From JANWXR01 sp964608265 (lineage in GTDB: Bacteria > Chloroflexota > Anaerolineae > Anaerolineales > UBA6663): a DNA stretch of 64,000 nucleotides. The stretch covers positions 7,188 to 71,187 of the forward strand of contig CAZSNP010000019.1 of NCBI GenBank assembly GCA_964608265.1. Reading direction: 5' to 3'. The first letter of the stretch is position 1, and every line of letters begins with the position of its first letter. The position numbers and the translations under genes were made by a program. Below the pieces are notes generated by a model. That model was not told where the DNA came from and searched no databases. It saw nothing but the letters and a program-made list of their open reading frames with translations. Below, one piece after another: positions 17,485-26,207 of this stretch.

Positions 17485-18576
17485 TTAGTGATTCGGCACG
17501 CCCAGGTAGGGGAAGGCGCTCAGGAACGTCGAGTCATTCGCGACGCAGTCCGTGGTGATGAGGCCCTCGGTGATCAGCCCGAGTTCGGCATCGATCACAT
17601 CGTCCGCCAGGTTGCGCCCGTTGAGGAAGCCGGTCTCTTGCGAGAGGTCGGCCGTCAACAAATCGGGCAGCAGGATGTCGGCGATGGCCTGGATGGTCGC
17701 AGCGTCGTCACCCGGGTTGGGATCGGTCGCGTCATTCAGGCTGTAGAGCAGCGTCAGCGAGTTGACGATTTCGGCGCGCCACCTGGCCTGGTCGTTCTTC
17801 GGCGCGGTGAAGTTGAACTGATCCTCGAGGTTGCCCTCAGCCGTCGAGCCGGCCTCGAACGGGTTCGGCGGGATGAAGACGGTGAGGATGGCCGGGCGGC
17901 CCATGCGGTCGACGGTCTTGCCCGCCGCCTGCGTGCGGCCCCACAGCCCGACTTTGTTGTTCCCATCCAGCCACCAGGTCGGGATCTCGACCACGATGGC
18001 CGAGGTGTTGAGGCCGAGGAAGAAATCGGTGCCGAAGCCGGGCTGGCAGAATTGAGCCCCGGCGTTGAAAGCGGCCAGGTCGAAGAAGAACGGATCATCG
18101 CGCAGGCCGGCGAAGACTTTCGCGCCCTCGCCCGTGCCGCGGCCATCAATCACCTCGTCGGTCCAGCCGCGCGCGATGAGGTGGTTCGACCCCATCCCGG
18201 CCCAGCGCACGGTCACCCTCTGCTTGCCGCTGGCATTCGGCTCCGAGAAGCGAGCGGAGATGACGACTTCGGAGCGCACATCGCCGCCGAGGTCGAGGTT
18301 GAATTCGTACACTGCATCCGAGCGAAAGGTCGTGCCGCTGATGGCGCCCGCGGCCGGGTTTACGGTCATCACCATCACCGTGCGGCCGAGGTCCTGGTGA
18401 CCGGGCGCGCCGGGGTGGAAGAGGTATACGTCGTTGATGTCCACCCGGCCGTCCTTCTTGGCGGTCGGCGCATCGAGGTGGTCGGCGGCCTGGCTGCGCA
18501 GCGGCGCGAGGCCAAAGGTTGCCGCCAACACCGCGGTTGCCAGCGTCAAACTGGCGAACAGCTTAGTCTTTGACAT
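17485..18576 (-). CDS. DUF4331 secreted protein
   Basis: 363 residues with a signal peptide (about 1-30, ending LRSQAADHLDAP). DUF4331 hallmarks: SQAADHLDAP just after cleavage, DINDVYLFHP, TVMVMTVNPAAG, and YEFNLDLGGD. The function is unknown; members are exported and often sit beside ECF sigma/anti-sigma genes, as here. It is followed by a TPR protein. The long leader on the minus strand holds a 9-bp palindrome (18678-18700), and AGGATG precedes the ATG. Confidence 0.87.
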   Translation of the reverse strand: MSKTKLFASLTLATAVLAATFGLAPLRSQAADHLDAPTAKKDGRVDINDVYLFHPGAPGHQDLGRTVMVMTVNPAAGAISGTTFRSDAVYEFNLDLGGDVRSEVVISARFSEPNASGKQRVTVRWAGMGSNHLIARGWTDEVIDGRGTGEGAKVFAGLRDDPFFFDLAAFNAGAQFCQPGFGTDFFLGLNTSAIVVEIPTWWLDGNNKVGLWGRTQAAGKTVDRMGRPAILTVFIPPNPFEAGSTAEGNLEDQFNFTAPKNDQARWRAEIVNSLTLLYSLNDATDPNPGDDAATIQAIADILLPDLLTADLSQETGFLNGRNLADDVIDAELGLITEGLITTDCVANDSTFLSAFPYLGVPNH

Positions 18577-18928
18577 TGGGAATCATCCTTTCAGGAACTC
18601 TGGGTCATCAAACAAAGTGTCGTTGAGGTCGCAGGTCGGACTGACTGTGGGTAGCACCTCCTTTGATCACCAAACGCGCCATCGCCCGGCCGGGGCGATG
18701 GGCCTGGATTCGCGGATCCCACCAGTGCACTGTGAACACCGGGCTGGTTTGGAGTGGTTGCTTTCCAGTTCACTCAGTGTTCAATTCTCTTTACGCCAGG
18801 GTTGTGGGGCCACATCTTTTTCGCGACGAACCGGCCAAAAGAGAATCAAGGCGGCGCAACGTGCGTAGCGGGCCGCGCGCCGTGGTTGGCGTGGAGTTGC
18901 CGGCCGCCGGCGGGCCGCCGGCCTGAAT
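18577..18928. other. Leader region upstream of the DUF4331 gene
   Basis: 350 bases with no convincing ORF. They hold the palindrome at 18678-18700 and a purine-rich AAAGGAGG at about 18655-18662 (minus strand) that precedes no start codon. It is probably the 5' control region of the DUF4331 gene. Confidence 0.4.
18678..18700. promoter_or_regulatory. Palindrome in the DUF4331 leader
   Basis: CCATCGCCC (18678-18686), loop GGCCG, GGGCGATGG (18692-18700). A perfect 9-bp inverted repeat about 100 bases before the DUF4331 start: an operator or an RNA hairpin. Confidence 0.5.
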
Positions 18929-18966
18929 CAAAAAGACCCCGAAGGTCCCTGCGACCTTCGGGGTCT
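18929..18966 (-). terminator. Rho-independent terminator after the anti-sigma gene
   Basis: On the minus strand a 14-bp stem (AGACCCCGAAGGTC / GACCTTCGGGGTCT, loop of five) is followed by TTTTTGATTC. It lies 24 bases after the anti-sigma stop and separates the sigma operon from the DUF4331 gene. Confidence 0.9.
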
Positions 18967-18989
18967 CACTGACGTGAGAGGGTGTTGGG

Positions 18990-19832
18990 CTATGAAATCT
19001 GCCCGAGCATAACGGGCGTGGTGGTGGGGGTGAGGCTGCCGCCCTCCGGCTCGACGGTGATGCCCATGGCGTTGTAGTCCGTCGGCGGCCCGCTGCTCGT
19101 CACCCGCACCACCGCGCGGCCCCGAGCATCCACGGTGAAGGTCTCCGCGCCGATGGGCGTCTCACCCTTGATCCACCAGAATTGATAGACCTTGCCCGGC
19201 TCCAGTTGCGGCAGGCCCGACAGGACGAGGATGGTGGTGTTGTCGTTCGGGTCGTTGATGAGTTGGCCATAGGCCACCGACTGCGCGGCGGTGCTGGCGA
19301 TGGATTTGGCCAGCGCGCCCGGCGAGACAAGATGGGCGATGACGTCGTTTTGAGTCTGAAGTTCGCCGCGGAGCACGGCGGCCTCCTGCTTCAAAGCCTC
19401 GACCTGGGCAGCCAGCGCGGCCTGTGTGGCGTCTTGCATCTGAAGCCGGGCCACTTCGGCGTTGAGCGAAAACCCCCACGCGCCGGCCACAATCGCCAGC
19501 GCCAGCGCACCCAGCGCCAGCGCCGGTGCGAAGCGGCGCTGGATTGAGACGAGCCATTGGCCGAGGTTGAATCCGGCGCGTTCCGGCTGCGGGGCGCGGC
19601 TCTCGGCCTCAGCCCGGACGCGATTCATCAGGTTGCGCTTGAGCGACGCCGGCGGCTGCACGGGCGTGACGGCGGCCGGCAACACAGCCGCGGCGGCCAT
19701 CATCTCGCGCAGCCGCGAGGCTGCCTGCGGATCGCGGGCCACATAGGCATCAACGTCGGCGCGTTCGGCGTCGGTCAGGGTGCCGAGGGCGTAATACGGC
19801 AGCAGGTCTTCAAGTCGCTCATCCATACTCAT
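18990..19832 (-). CDS. Anti-sigma factor, RskA type
   Basis: 280 residues. The N-terminal anti-sigma domain (about 5-45: LEDLLPYYALGTLTDAERAD) lies in the cytoplasm. One membrane segment follows (about 103-123, FAPALALGALALAIVAGAWG), then a short coiled coil and an extracytoplasmic RskA C-terminal domain (VLSGLPQLEPGKVYQFWWIK). It sequesters the ECF sigma factor encoded just upstream; the two overlap by ATGA. Release normally needs regulated proteolysis; a site-2 protease gene lies at 56-57 kb but any link is speculative. Confidence 0.87.
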   Translation of the reverse strand: MSMDERLEDLLPYYALGTLTDAERADVDAYVARDPQAASRLREMMAAAAVLPAAVTPVQPPASLKRNLMNRVRAEAESRAPQPERAGFNLGQWLVSIQRRFAPALALGALALAIVAGAWGFSLNAEVARLQMQDATQAALAAQVEALKQEAAVLRGELQTQNDVIAHLVSPGALAKSIASTAAQSVAYGQLINDPNDNTTILVLSGLPQLEPGKVYQFWWIKGETPIGAETFTVDARGRAVVRVTSSGPPTDYNAMGITVEPEGGSLTPTTTPVMLGQIS

Positions 19833-20407
19833 TCACCAACCACCACGGCGTGCAATACCTCGCGCAGCTTGAGCAGACCCAGCCGCACCCGAGTGTGCAC
19901 GGTTCCCAACGGTTCTCCGGTTCGCTCGGCAATCTCCCGCCGCGTCAACCCACCGAAATACGACAGCTCGATCACCACCCGCTGCGTCTCGGGCAAGCTC
20001 GCCAATGCGCGCCGCACCGCATGATGGTCGAGGCTGGCGCTGGTGGCATCCGCGACACTGGCGGATGGGTCGGGCACGTCATCCATCCGCTGAGCGTCGG
20101 CCTCCGTCTCGGTCGGCTCTGGCCGCACCTTGCGCCGGCGCAATGCGTCAATAGACAGATTGCGCGCGATGCCGAACATCCAGCCGGCGAAGGCGCCGCG
20201 GTGCGCCTCATAGGTGGTCGCGTTGCGCCACACGCGCCAAAACGTCTCCTGCACCACCTCTTCGGCTGTGGCTCGCTGGCCGGTGATCTTCAGCGCCAGG
20301 CCCAATACCGTCGAGGCATACCGGTCATATAACACCTCAAACGCGCCGGCGTCGCCACGGGCTGCTCGGGCGATGAGGATTTCGTCGCTCAAGTCGTTGT
20401 GGGTCAT
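19829..20407 (-). CDS. ECF sigma factor, SigK-like
   Basis: 192 residues. Region 2 is DAGAFEVLYDRYASTVLGLA ... EEVVQETFWRVWRNATTYEA, and region 4 is LASLPETQRVVIELSYFGGL ... EIAERTGEPLGTVHTRVRLG. This is the usual two-domain ECF layout. The partner anti-sigma is directly downstream and overlapping, which is the typical autoregulated arrangement. ATG 20407 is chosen because the sequence before it has no homology-like content. Its likely target set includes this operon and the DUF4331/TPR genes, by context only. Confidence 0.9.
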   Translation of the reverse strand: MTHNDLSDEILIARAARGDAGAFEVLYDRYASTVLGLALKITGQRATAEEVVQETFWRVWRNATTYEAHRGAFAGWMFGIARNLSIDALRRRKVRPEPTETEADAQRMDDVPDPSASVADATSASLDHHAVRRALASLPETQRVVIELSYFGGLTRREIAERTGEPLGTVHTRVRLGLLKLREVLHAVVVGE

Positions 20408-20471
20408 GAATCGGCCCGCTCTGGTGCACCGGCCTTTTTCTGATATACGGGCCGAGGTCGGACTTGCATTA

Positions 20472-21419
20472 CTACTGCCCCAACTCCAATGTCCCCCACG
20501 TCGTCGGATCGGACAGCCGGCGCGTGTTGACGGAAGATACCATGCTCTGCTGATCGGCGGCGCCGGGCGAATCGTTATCGGAGGCCGATAACGCAAAGCC
20601 AAACCGCTGCCCGCCGGCTGGCCGCAGGCCAAACATCGCCCACGGAATCTGCGCCTCGCAGGTGTACCCCAGCGCCGTCTGTTGCGACGCCACCACCACG
20701 TTCACCGGAACACCGGCGGCAGCGCGCGGAAACCACAGCCAGGCCTCCGCCCCGTCGCCGCTGTTGGTGCCCGGCGAGAGGCCGAGTTGAAAATCATCGC
20801 CGTTCAGCGAAGCGCCGCTGAAATCTCCGGCCAGGTCGGCATCGAACAACATCTCGACGCTGTCGCCGCGAAACAGCGCTTCGCCGCGCTGTGTCTGCAC
20901 AAAGGCATCGTCGGTGACAATGGCGGCCAGGTATAGATTGGCCTCATCCCACGCCAGCGCGAACTGCACATTCAAGTCGGCGGTGCCGGCCCAGTTCTCG
21001 GGGCGAAAGACGGCGCTCTCCGCCCGATACGGCCAGTCCGACCAATCGGACAACAACCCATCCACCACCGGCGCGTTGCGGCGTTGAGCGATGATGAGGG
21101 CGCCATTCGAGCGCGCCGGAGGTGTGAAGGAAGGGAGCGGTGTGGGCGGGAGCGCGGTCGTGGCCGCCGGGATGGGCGTAGCCGCGGGTGGCGCGGTGAC
21201 GCCCGCGCTCTGCGTGGCGGTCGCAACCGAGATCACGCCGGTGGACAAGCCGCCCGGATTGAGCGTCAGCGCCACGCTCGTGCCGACGGCGTTGGCGGTG
21301 GCGGCGCTATCCGGCGGGGCGGAGGTGCGCAGCGCGAACAACAACCCCAGCACGCCAATGGCGACGACGATGAGGACGATCAGCGCCAGCACCACGACGG
21401 CCAGTCTATTCGCCGCCAT
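20472..21419 (-). CDS. Membrane-anchored protein with CBM9-like domain
   Basis: 315 residues. One N-terminal membrane segment (about 7-30), a Thr/Ala/Pro-rich linker (about 31-105), then a CBM9/DOMON-like beta sandwich: VVDGLLSDWSDWPYRAESAV, DLNVQFALAWDEANLYLAAI and SVEMLFDADLAGDF. Such domains bind sugars or haem and sit outside the membrane. The ATG lies inside the end of the upstream gene (14-base overlap), so it is read as part of the L,D-transpeptidase cluster. Confidence 0.72.
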   Translation of the reverse strand: MAANRLAVVVLALIVLIVVAIGVLGLLFALRTSAPPDSAATANAVGTSVALTLNPGGLSTGVISVATATQSAGVTAPPAATPIPAATTALPPTPLPSFTPPARSNGALIIAQRRNAPVVDGLLSDWSDWPYRAESAVFRPENWAGTADLNVQFALAWDEANLYLAAIVTDDAFVQTQRGEALFRGDSVEMLFDADLAGDFSGASLNGDDFQLGLSPGTNSGDGAEAWLWFPRAAAGVPVNVVVASQQTALGYTCEAQIPWAMFGLRPAGGQRFGFALSASDNDSPGAADQQSMVSSVNTRRLSDPTTWGTLELGQ

Positions 21420-21834
21420 CGCCAGACTCGGGCGCGGAGGGTTGCTCCACGCGCTCGACCTCGCCGTGATAGTTCAGCACGATGCGAAAGCCCATCATCC
21501 CCATGAAGGCGCGCGCCTGCTCGGGCAGCCCCTGGGCGATGAGGTGATCGAACTGGGCGTCGAGGTTGTTCAGCGACGAATCAATCGCCGCCTTGGTGAA
21601 CAGGTCTTCCTGCCCCATCATCTTCATCACGCCTTCGCTCACCGCGTCGCGGTTTTCGGTGATCTGCCCGCCGAGGTGGCGGAGCACCTGCCGGTCCACG
21701 GCCTCGGCATCGATGTGAAACCTGAAGCCGTTATCCTCGACGACGTATTGCGCCGCGCCGCCGACCAGCGTCACGTTGACCGCCCGGCCGTCCGGGTCGG
21801 AGACCAGACCTTCGAAAAGTGCGCGGGTGCTCAT
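21406..21834 (-). CDS. Conserved hypothetical protein
   Basis: 142 residues, soluble, no signal peptide. The N-terminus (LFEGLVSDPDGRAVNVTLVG, then AAQYVVEDNGFRFHIDAEAV) suggests a small beta-rich domain; the rest is helical. I do not recognise a characterised family. Its start overlaps the stop of the L,D-transpeptidase gene by one base (TAATG), and its 3' end overlaps the CBM9-like gene, so all three are coupled. Confidence 0.65.
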   Translation of the reverse strand: MSTRALFEGLVSDPDGRAVNVTLVGGAAQYVVEDNGFRFHIDAEAVDRQVLRHLGGQITENRDAVSEGVMKMMGQEDLFTKAAIDSSLNNLDAQFDHLIAQGLPEQARAFMGMMGFRIVLNYHGEVERVEQPSAPESGDGGE

Positions 21835-22847
21835 TAGGTGATGAGGACGGGCGTGCCCTTGGCGTCCACAAACTGCTTGTCCGCCGGCACCGTCGGCAGC
21901 GTCCAGCGATAGACCCAGTGCGCGACATCGCTGGGCACGTTGACGCAACCGTGGCTGCGCGGCCGGCCGAAATCGTTGTGCCAGTATGTGCCGTGGATGG
22001 CCGTGCCCCACCAGTGAAAGTACGTGACCCACGGCACTCCGGGCAGATCGAAGAAATCCGCCGCGGCCCCGTCGTCACCGGCCATGTGGCGCGAGGCCCG
22101 TTTGCTGATCACCGTCCACTCGCCGCGCGGCGTGCCGTACACGGTCTCGCCGTTTTCTTTGCGCAGCGGTATCCCGGTGGAGCACTTCGACTCCAGCATG
22201 AGCGTGCTGCCCTGATAGCATTTCAACGTCTGCGCTTCGAGGCTGATCTCGATGCGTTTATCGGTGACGGCGGGGGAAAGCGGCTCGAATGCCTCGGGCG
22301 GGACGCGGCGCAGGTGCTCGCCGGGCACCCAATGATAGGTGCGCGTGCGGTCGCCGAGGATGCCATACCAGATCTTCCCGTCATCATCGAGCGCCGTCTT
22401 CATCACCCAATGGGTGGTGCCGTGATAAAACTTGTAATCGCCGCGGAAGCCCGGCCCCGGCGCGACGCGGCTCTGCGTCACCGGCACGCTCACCTCGGCC
22501 ACGAAACCGTCCCTGGGCAGATGGCGCGTCGGCGTCTGTAATTCGTAGCGCACCAACTGCACGGGCGCGGAGTGCACGAAGCCGCGCCGCACCCGCCACC
22601 AGCGTTTGTTGATGGCGTGCGGGTCTTCGGCCTCCGCCTCGCCATAGATATTGAAGACCGTATCCGCGCCGAGGAAGTTGAGGGTTTTGGATTTGAAGTT
22701 GGGCCGCTCGTAAATGTACAATCCCAGCACTGCCCGGCCCAGCGCCAGCACCTCGCGCGGGGCTTCGGCGGGCGGCAACGGCGGCAGGAACAATCCGCCC
22801 GCGGCCAAACCCAGGGTTCTCAGGAAGTCACGTCGTGATAACGGCAT
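21834..22847 (-). CDS. L,D-transpeptidase (YkuD) with Tat-like signal
   Basis: 337 residues. ATG 22847 opens a twin-arginine-type signal (SRRDFLRTLGLAAGGLFLPP). A helical/SH3-like middle part precedes a C-terminal YkuD domain with the catalytic motif HGTYWHNDFGRPRSHGCVNV; the nucleophile is the Cys in SHGCVN. These enzymes make 3-3 cross-links in peptidoglycan or attach proteins to it. An in-frame ATG at 22895 would put the signal inside the protein and is rejected. TATAAT ends nine bases before ATG 22847. Confidence 0.85.
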   Translation of the reverse strand: MPLSRRDFLRTLGLAAGGLFLPPLPPAEAPREVLALGRAVLGLYIYERPNFKSKTLNFLGADTVFNIYGEAEAEDPHAINKRWWRVRRGFVHSAPVQLVRYELQTPTRHLPRDGFVAEVSVPVTQSRVAPGPGFRGDYKFYHGTTHWVMKTALDDDGKIWYGILGDRTRTYHWVPGEHLRRVPPEAFEPLSPAVTDKRIEISLEAQTLKCYQGSTLMLESKCSTGIPLRKENGETVYGTPRGEWTVISKRASRHMAGDDGAAADFFDLPGVPWVTYFHWWGTAIHGTYWHNDFGRPRSHGCVNVPSDVAHWVYRWTLPTVPADKQFVDAKGTPVLIT

Positions 22848-24057
22848 GCTGAGACGATTATACCAACGGCTTTTTCTCGCGCTATCCCTTCTCATCTCCG
22901 CTCAATCTTCACCGGCGGCAGCTCAGTCGGGCGACTACGGCGATTGGCGCCTCCCCCTGCCGGCCGGCGAGTGGACGATTTCGCGCGGGCCGTGCGGCGC
23001 GGAGACGCCGTACGATCATCCGTGTGGTTACTACGAGGATGATTGCGCCCTCGATCTGGTGCCCCGCGATGGCGGCGATATCACCGGCACGCCGGTGCTC
23101 GCGGCGCACGCTGGCGTCATCGCCTACGTTGGCCGGCGCAGCGATGCCGGCATCGGCGTCATGGTCGAGCACGCCGATGGCCGGGTGAGCGCGGTCTTCC
23201 ACCTTTCGCGCGCGGGGGTGATGGTGGGGCAAGCGGTGCAACGCGGCGACCTGCTCGGCGAGGCGGGCGGCACCGGCACCAGCCGCCCGCACCTCCACTT
23301 TCATGTGCAGAAGAACATCGTTGAACGGGAGTGTCTGTGGCCGGGCGGTATTGACGGGCAGGATTTTCGAGGCGCGCTGGTCGTCTCGCGCAACCTGTCG
23401 GCGGCGCAACTCAACCTGCGGCTGGCGCAGCGCCAGCTCGATGCCCGGCCGCCGCTCGTGGTCTCGCGCCAACTCGAGTCGGTGCCGCTGCCGATATCGA
23501 TTCCGCCGGAGGCGGTGGTGCAGGTCCCGGTTGTGCTCACCGGGGCGCTCAGCCAGACGACCATCCTGCGCAGTTCTGCCGTGTGGGGGCCAAACCATCG
23601 CTCCGTCGCGAGCACCGTCCTCACGCGCACGGCCGACGGGCCGCTGTTTCGCATCCCGGTGCAAGCCAACACGCTGCGAAGGTGGGCCTTGCACAGTGAC
23701 CCGGCGCTGGCAAACGAAGTATTCCACTTCACGTTTGAGGTCGGTGCACTGCGTTCAACCGAGATTCCGGTGGGCATCGTCCTCCAGAATCCGGAGTTCG
23801 TCAGCCCGACGAGCTACAGCGCGTGGGGCTCGGCGCCGCAATTGTGCTGGCGCCTCGGCGGCGCGGTGAAGCAGCCGGTGCGCTTTCGCGTGCGCGTGGT
23901 CGGCCCGCAGCCGGCGGATAGCGGCTGGCAAGCGGCGACGTGCTGGCAGCCGCCTCAACTTCGGAAAGGGACGTACTTCTGGAAGGTCTTTGTCCGCGAC
24001 GGTGATGGCTTTGTCAACCGCACCCATCAGCGCCCGCAGGCCTTCGTAATTCGGTGA
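22846..24057 (+). CDS. M23-family peptidase, secreted
   Basis: 403 residues. A signal peptide (about 1-26, LYQRLFLALSLLISAQSSPA) precedes an M23/LytM-like domain (about 30-190): DCALDLVPRDGG, VLAAHAGVIAYVGRRSDAGI and the zinc ligand pair in SRPHLHFHVQ. The first zinc His is not in its usual context, so activity is uncertain. The C-terminal half is beta-rich and may bind cell wall or glycan. The ATG shares two bases with the start codon of the divergent transpeptidase gene. Longer in-frame starts would place the signal peptide internally. Confidence 0.78.
   Translation: MLRRLYQRLFLALSLLISAQSSPAAAQSGDYGDWRLPLPAGEWTISRGPCGAETPYDHPCGYYEDDCALDLVPRDGGDITGTPVLAAHAGVIAYVGRRSDAGIGVMVEHADGRVSAVFHLSRAGVMVGQAVQRGDLLGEAGGTGTSRPHLHFHVQKNIVERECLWPGGIDGQDFRGALVVSRNLSAAQLNLRLAQRQLDARPPLVVSRQLESVPLPISIPPEAVVQVPVVLTGALSQTTILRSSAVWGPNHRSVASTVLTRTADGPLFRIPVQANTLRRWALHSDPALANEVFHFTFEVGALRSTEIPVGIVLQNPEFVSPTSYSAWGSAPQLCWRLGGAVKQPVRFRVRVVGPQPADSGWQAATCWQPPQLRKGTYFWKVFVRDGDGFVNRTHQRPQAFVIR
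22857..22862 (-). promoter_or_regulatory. -10 box, leaderless L,D-transpeptidase transcript
   Basis: TATAAT (minus strand) nine bases before ATG 22847, with no Shine-Dalgarno between. The box lies inside the first codons of the divergent M23 gene. Confidence 0.5.
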
Positions 24058-24128
24058 GCCGGGGAGGGAAGAGGTCGAGTGAGCGAACCCCGCGCCGGCG
24101 CTGGCCGCTCGTTTGCGCTCGACTTCAT

Positions 24129-24157
24129 TTGCCATTTGCACTTCGGTGAAGTACACT
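24129..24157 (+). promoter_or_regulatory. recA promoter
   Basis: TTGCCA (24129-24134), 17-base spacer, TACACT (24152-24157); the leader is about 20 bases with GGAG before ATG 24185. I found no obvious LexA-type palindrome overlapping it. Confidence 0.65.
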
Positions 24158-24184
24158 CGCGCCACTCAAGTATCGGAGAAATTC

Positions 24185-25216
24185 ATGGCAAGCGGCAAAG
24201 ACAAAGCGCTTGATGCAGCCCTCAGCCAGATCAAAAAGCAGTATGGCGAAGGCGCGGTGATGCGGCTCGGCGAAGCCACCCACCTCGCCGTCGAGGCCAT
24301 CCCCACCGGCTCGCTGTCGCTCGACCTCGCCCTCGGCATCGGCGGCATCCCCCGCGGGCGTGTCACCGAAATCTACGGCCCCGAGTCGTCGGGCAAGACG
24401 ACGATCTGCCAGCACGTGGTGGCCGAGGCGCAGAGGCGCGGCGATGTGTGCGCCTATATCGACATGGAGCACGCCCTCGACCCCGGCTACGCCGAGAAGT
24501 GCGGGGTGGATGTCGACAACCTCTACATCGCCCAACCCGACACGGGCGAGCAGGCGCTCGAGATCGCCCAGACCCTCGTGCGCTCCGGCGCGGTCGGCGT
24601 GGTGGTGGTGGACTCGGTCGCCGCGCTCGTCCCCCGCTCCGAACTCGAAGGCGACATGGGCGACGCGACGATGGGTGTGCAGGCCCGGCTGATGTCGCAA
24701 GCCCTGCGCAAACTCTCCGGCGCGATCAAACAGACCAATACGGCCATGATCTTCACCAATCAATTGCGGATGAAGATCGGCGTGATGTTCGGCAACCCGG
24801 AGACGACGACCGGGGGCAACGCGCTCAAGTTCTACGCCAGCGTGCGGCTGGATGTGCGCCGCATCCAGGCCCTCAAGGACGGCGAGCACGTCGTCGGCAG
24901 CCGCACCCGCGTGCGCGTGACCAAGAACAAGGTCGCCCCGCCTTTCCGCGAGGCTGAGTTTGATATAATGCATGCCGAAGGGATTTCCAAGATCGGTGAC
25001 TTGATTGATCTGGGAACCAAATTGGAAGTCATCACCAAACGCGGCGCGTTCTTCTCTTTCAACGACACCCGTTTGGGCCAGGGCCGGGAGAACGTGAAGA
25101 AATTCCTCACCGACCGCCCGGAGATGGCCGAGATAATCGAGGCCACCATCCGCCGGCAGATGGGCGAGGCCAGGGTTGACCTCGGCGCCGGCGCCGAGGC
25201 CGAAGACGACGAGTAA
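24185..25216 (+). CDS. recA: Recombinase RecA
   Basis: 343 residues, normal length. It forms filaments on single-stranded DNA, pairs homologous strands and activates LexA-type autoproteolysis. Walker A GPESSGKTT is at residues 65-73, Walker B is in VVVVDSVAAL, and the L2 region TNQLRMKIGVMFGNPETTTG follows. The C-terminus is acidic (AEAEDDE). The start ATG 24185 has a TCGGAG site; the longer frame from 24113 contains the promoter. recX follows 340 bases downstream. Confidence 0.97.
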   Translation: MASGKDKALDAALSQIKKQYGEGAVMRLGEATHLAVEAIPTGSLSLDLALGIGGIPRGRVTEIYGPESSGKTTICQHVVAEAQRRGDVCAYIDMEHALDPGYAEKCGVDVDNLYIAQPDTGEQALEIAQTLVRSGAVGVVVVDSVAALVPRSELEGDMGDATMGVQARLMSQALRKLSGAIKQTNTAMIFTNQLRMKIGVMFGNPETTTGGNALKFYASVRLDVRRIQALKDGEHVVGSRTRVRVTKNKVAPPFREAEFDIMHAEGISKIGDLIDLGTKLEVITKRGAFFSFNDTRLGQGRENVKKFLTDRPEMAEIIEATIRRQMGEARVDLGAGAEAEDDE

Positions 25217-25554
25217 CAATTCCGAGCCGCGCGCTCCGCACGTGCGCCGGCCACTGACCGAAATCAATCTTTACCGAGATCAGTTGACGTTGGATTTCCG
25301 ATGGCGCCCTGTGCGCGCGATCGTGTGGAATGAAATTGGAATGCAGAAGCGGCGACGTGTGAGGTGGTGGTTGTGGCAAAGACCGAATCGCTCGGCTGAC
25401 TTCTGCCGTCCCGACGCCGCCGGCGCCTGAGTTTCGCCCGCGGCCGCGTCGCGCGGCGTTCCAATCGCAACTGAGACGGAAGAGACGGCTGTGGCCCGCG
25501 TCGGTGGATGGCGCGCGTCACAGCTTTTTTGTTCGCGCTGCGCGAGGCTTTGCA
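25217..25554. other. recA-recX intergenic region
   Basis: 338 bases. I see no coding potential, terminator or RNA gene. A TTGACG at about 25281 has no matching -10 box. Confidence 0.4.
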
Positions 25555-26178
25555 ATGAAGGTAACGGCCCTCCGAGTTCAAGCCCGGAACAAGAACCGGG
25601 TCAATGTCTACCTGGACGGCAGGTTCGCCTTCGGGCTGGCGAAACTCGAGGCCGCCCGGCTGCGGATCGGGCAGGAGTTGGATGAGGCGGCGGTCGCCCG
25701 GCTGCAAACCGCCGACAGCCGCGAACAGATTCACGAGCGGGCGCTGCGCCTCATCGCCCGACGCGCGCGCTCCGAGTCTGAAGTGCGCGAGAACCTGAAG
25801 AAGCACGGTGTCGCGGAACCGTTGATCGACGCCGAGATCGCCCGGCTGCGCGAGACCGGGCTGTTGAACGATGAGACGTTTGCCAAGTTGTGGGTGGAGA
25901 ACCGCGCCGCATTTCGACCGCGCAGTCAACGCGCCCTGCAGGTCGAACTCAAGCGCAAAGGGGTGCCGCCCGCCGCGATGAGGGCCGCGCTGGCCGAGAC
26001 GAACGATGCAGACGCCGCCTACCGGCTGGCCACCCAGCGCGCTCGCCGCCTCACCGCCCTGCCCCGCGACGAGTTCCGCCGCAAGCTGGCGGGCTTCCTC
26101 GCCCGGCGCGGGTTCGACTACGACACCGTCGGGCCGCTGGTGGAACGGGCGTGGCAGGAATTGCATACGGACGACTGA
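25555..26178 (+). CDS. recX: RecA modulator RecX
   Basis: 207 residues of three-helix repeats. RecX binds the groove of the RecA filament and limits its growth. Family features: an N-terminal basic beta stretch (VTALRVQARNKNRVNVYLDG), ALRLIARRARSESEVRENLK, ETGLLNDETFAKLWVENR, SQRALQVELKRKGVP and a C-terminal LAGFLARRGFDYDTVGPLVE. The neighbouring recA supports the call. ATG 25555 is the first start that gives the usual N-terminus. Confidence 0.88.
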   Translation: MKVTALRVQARNKNRVNVYLDGRFAFGLAKLEAARLRIGQELDEAAVARLQTADSREQIHERALRLIARRARSESEVRENLKKHGVAEPLIDAEIARLRETGLLNDETFAKLWVENRAAFRPRSQRALQVELKRKGVPPAAMRAALAETNDADAAYRLATQRARRLTALPRDEFRRKLAGFLARRGFDYDTVGPLVERAWQELHTDD

Positions 26179-26207
26179 AAACCCCGGCGCGCTAAGCGAG
26201 AGAGACC

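Noticed and set aside
24060..24184. LexA/SOS box upstream of recA
   Set aside because: Only loose GCGAAC...GTTTGC arms too far apart; no compact palindrome overlaps the promoter.
24960..24970. TATAAT inside recA
   Set aside because: In-frame codons of recA without a -35 box or a downstream start; chance occurrence.
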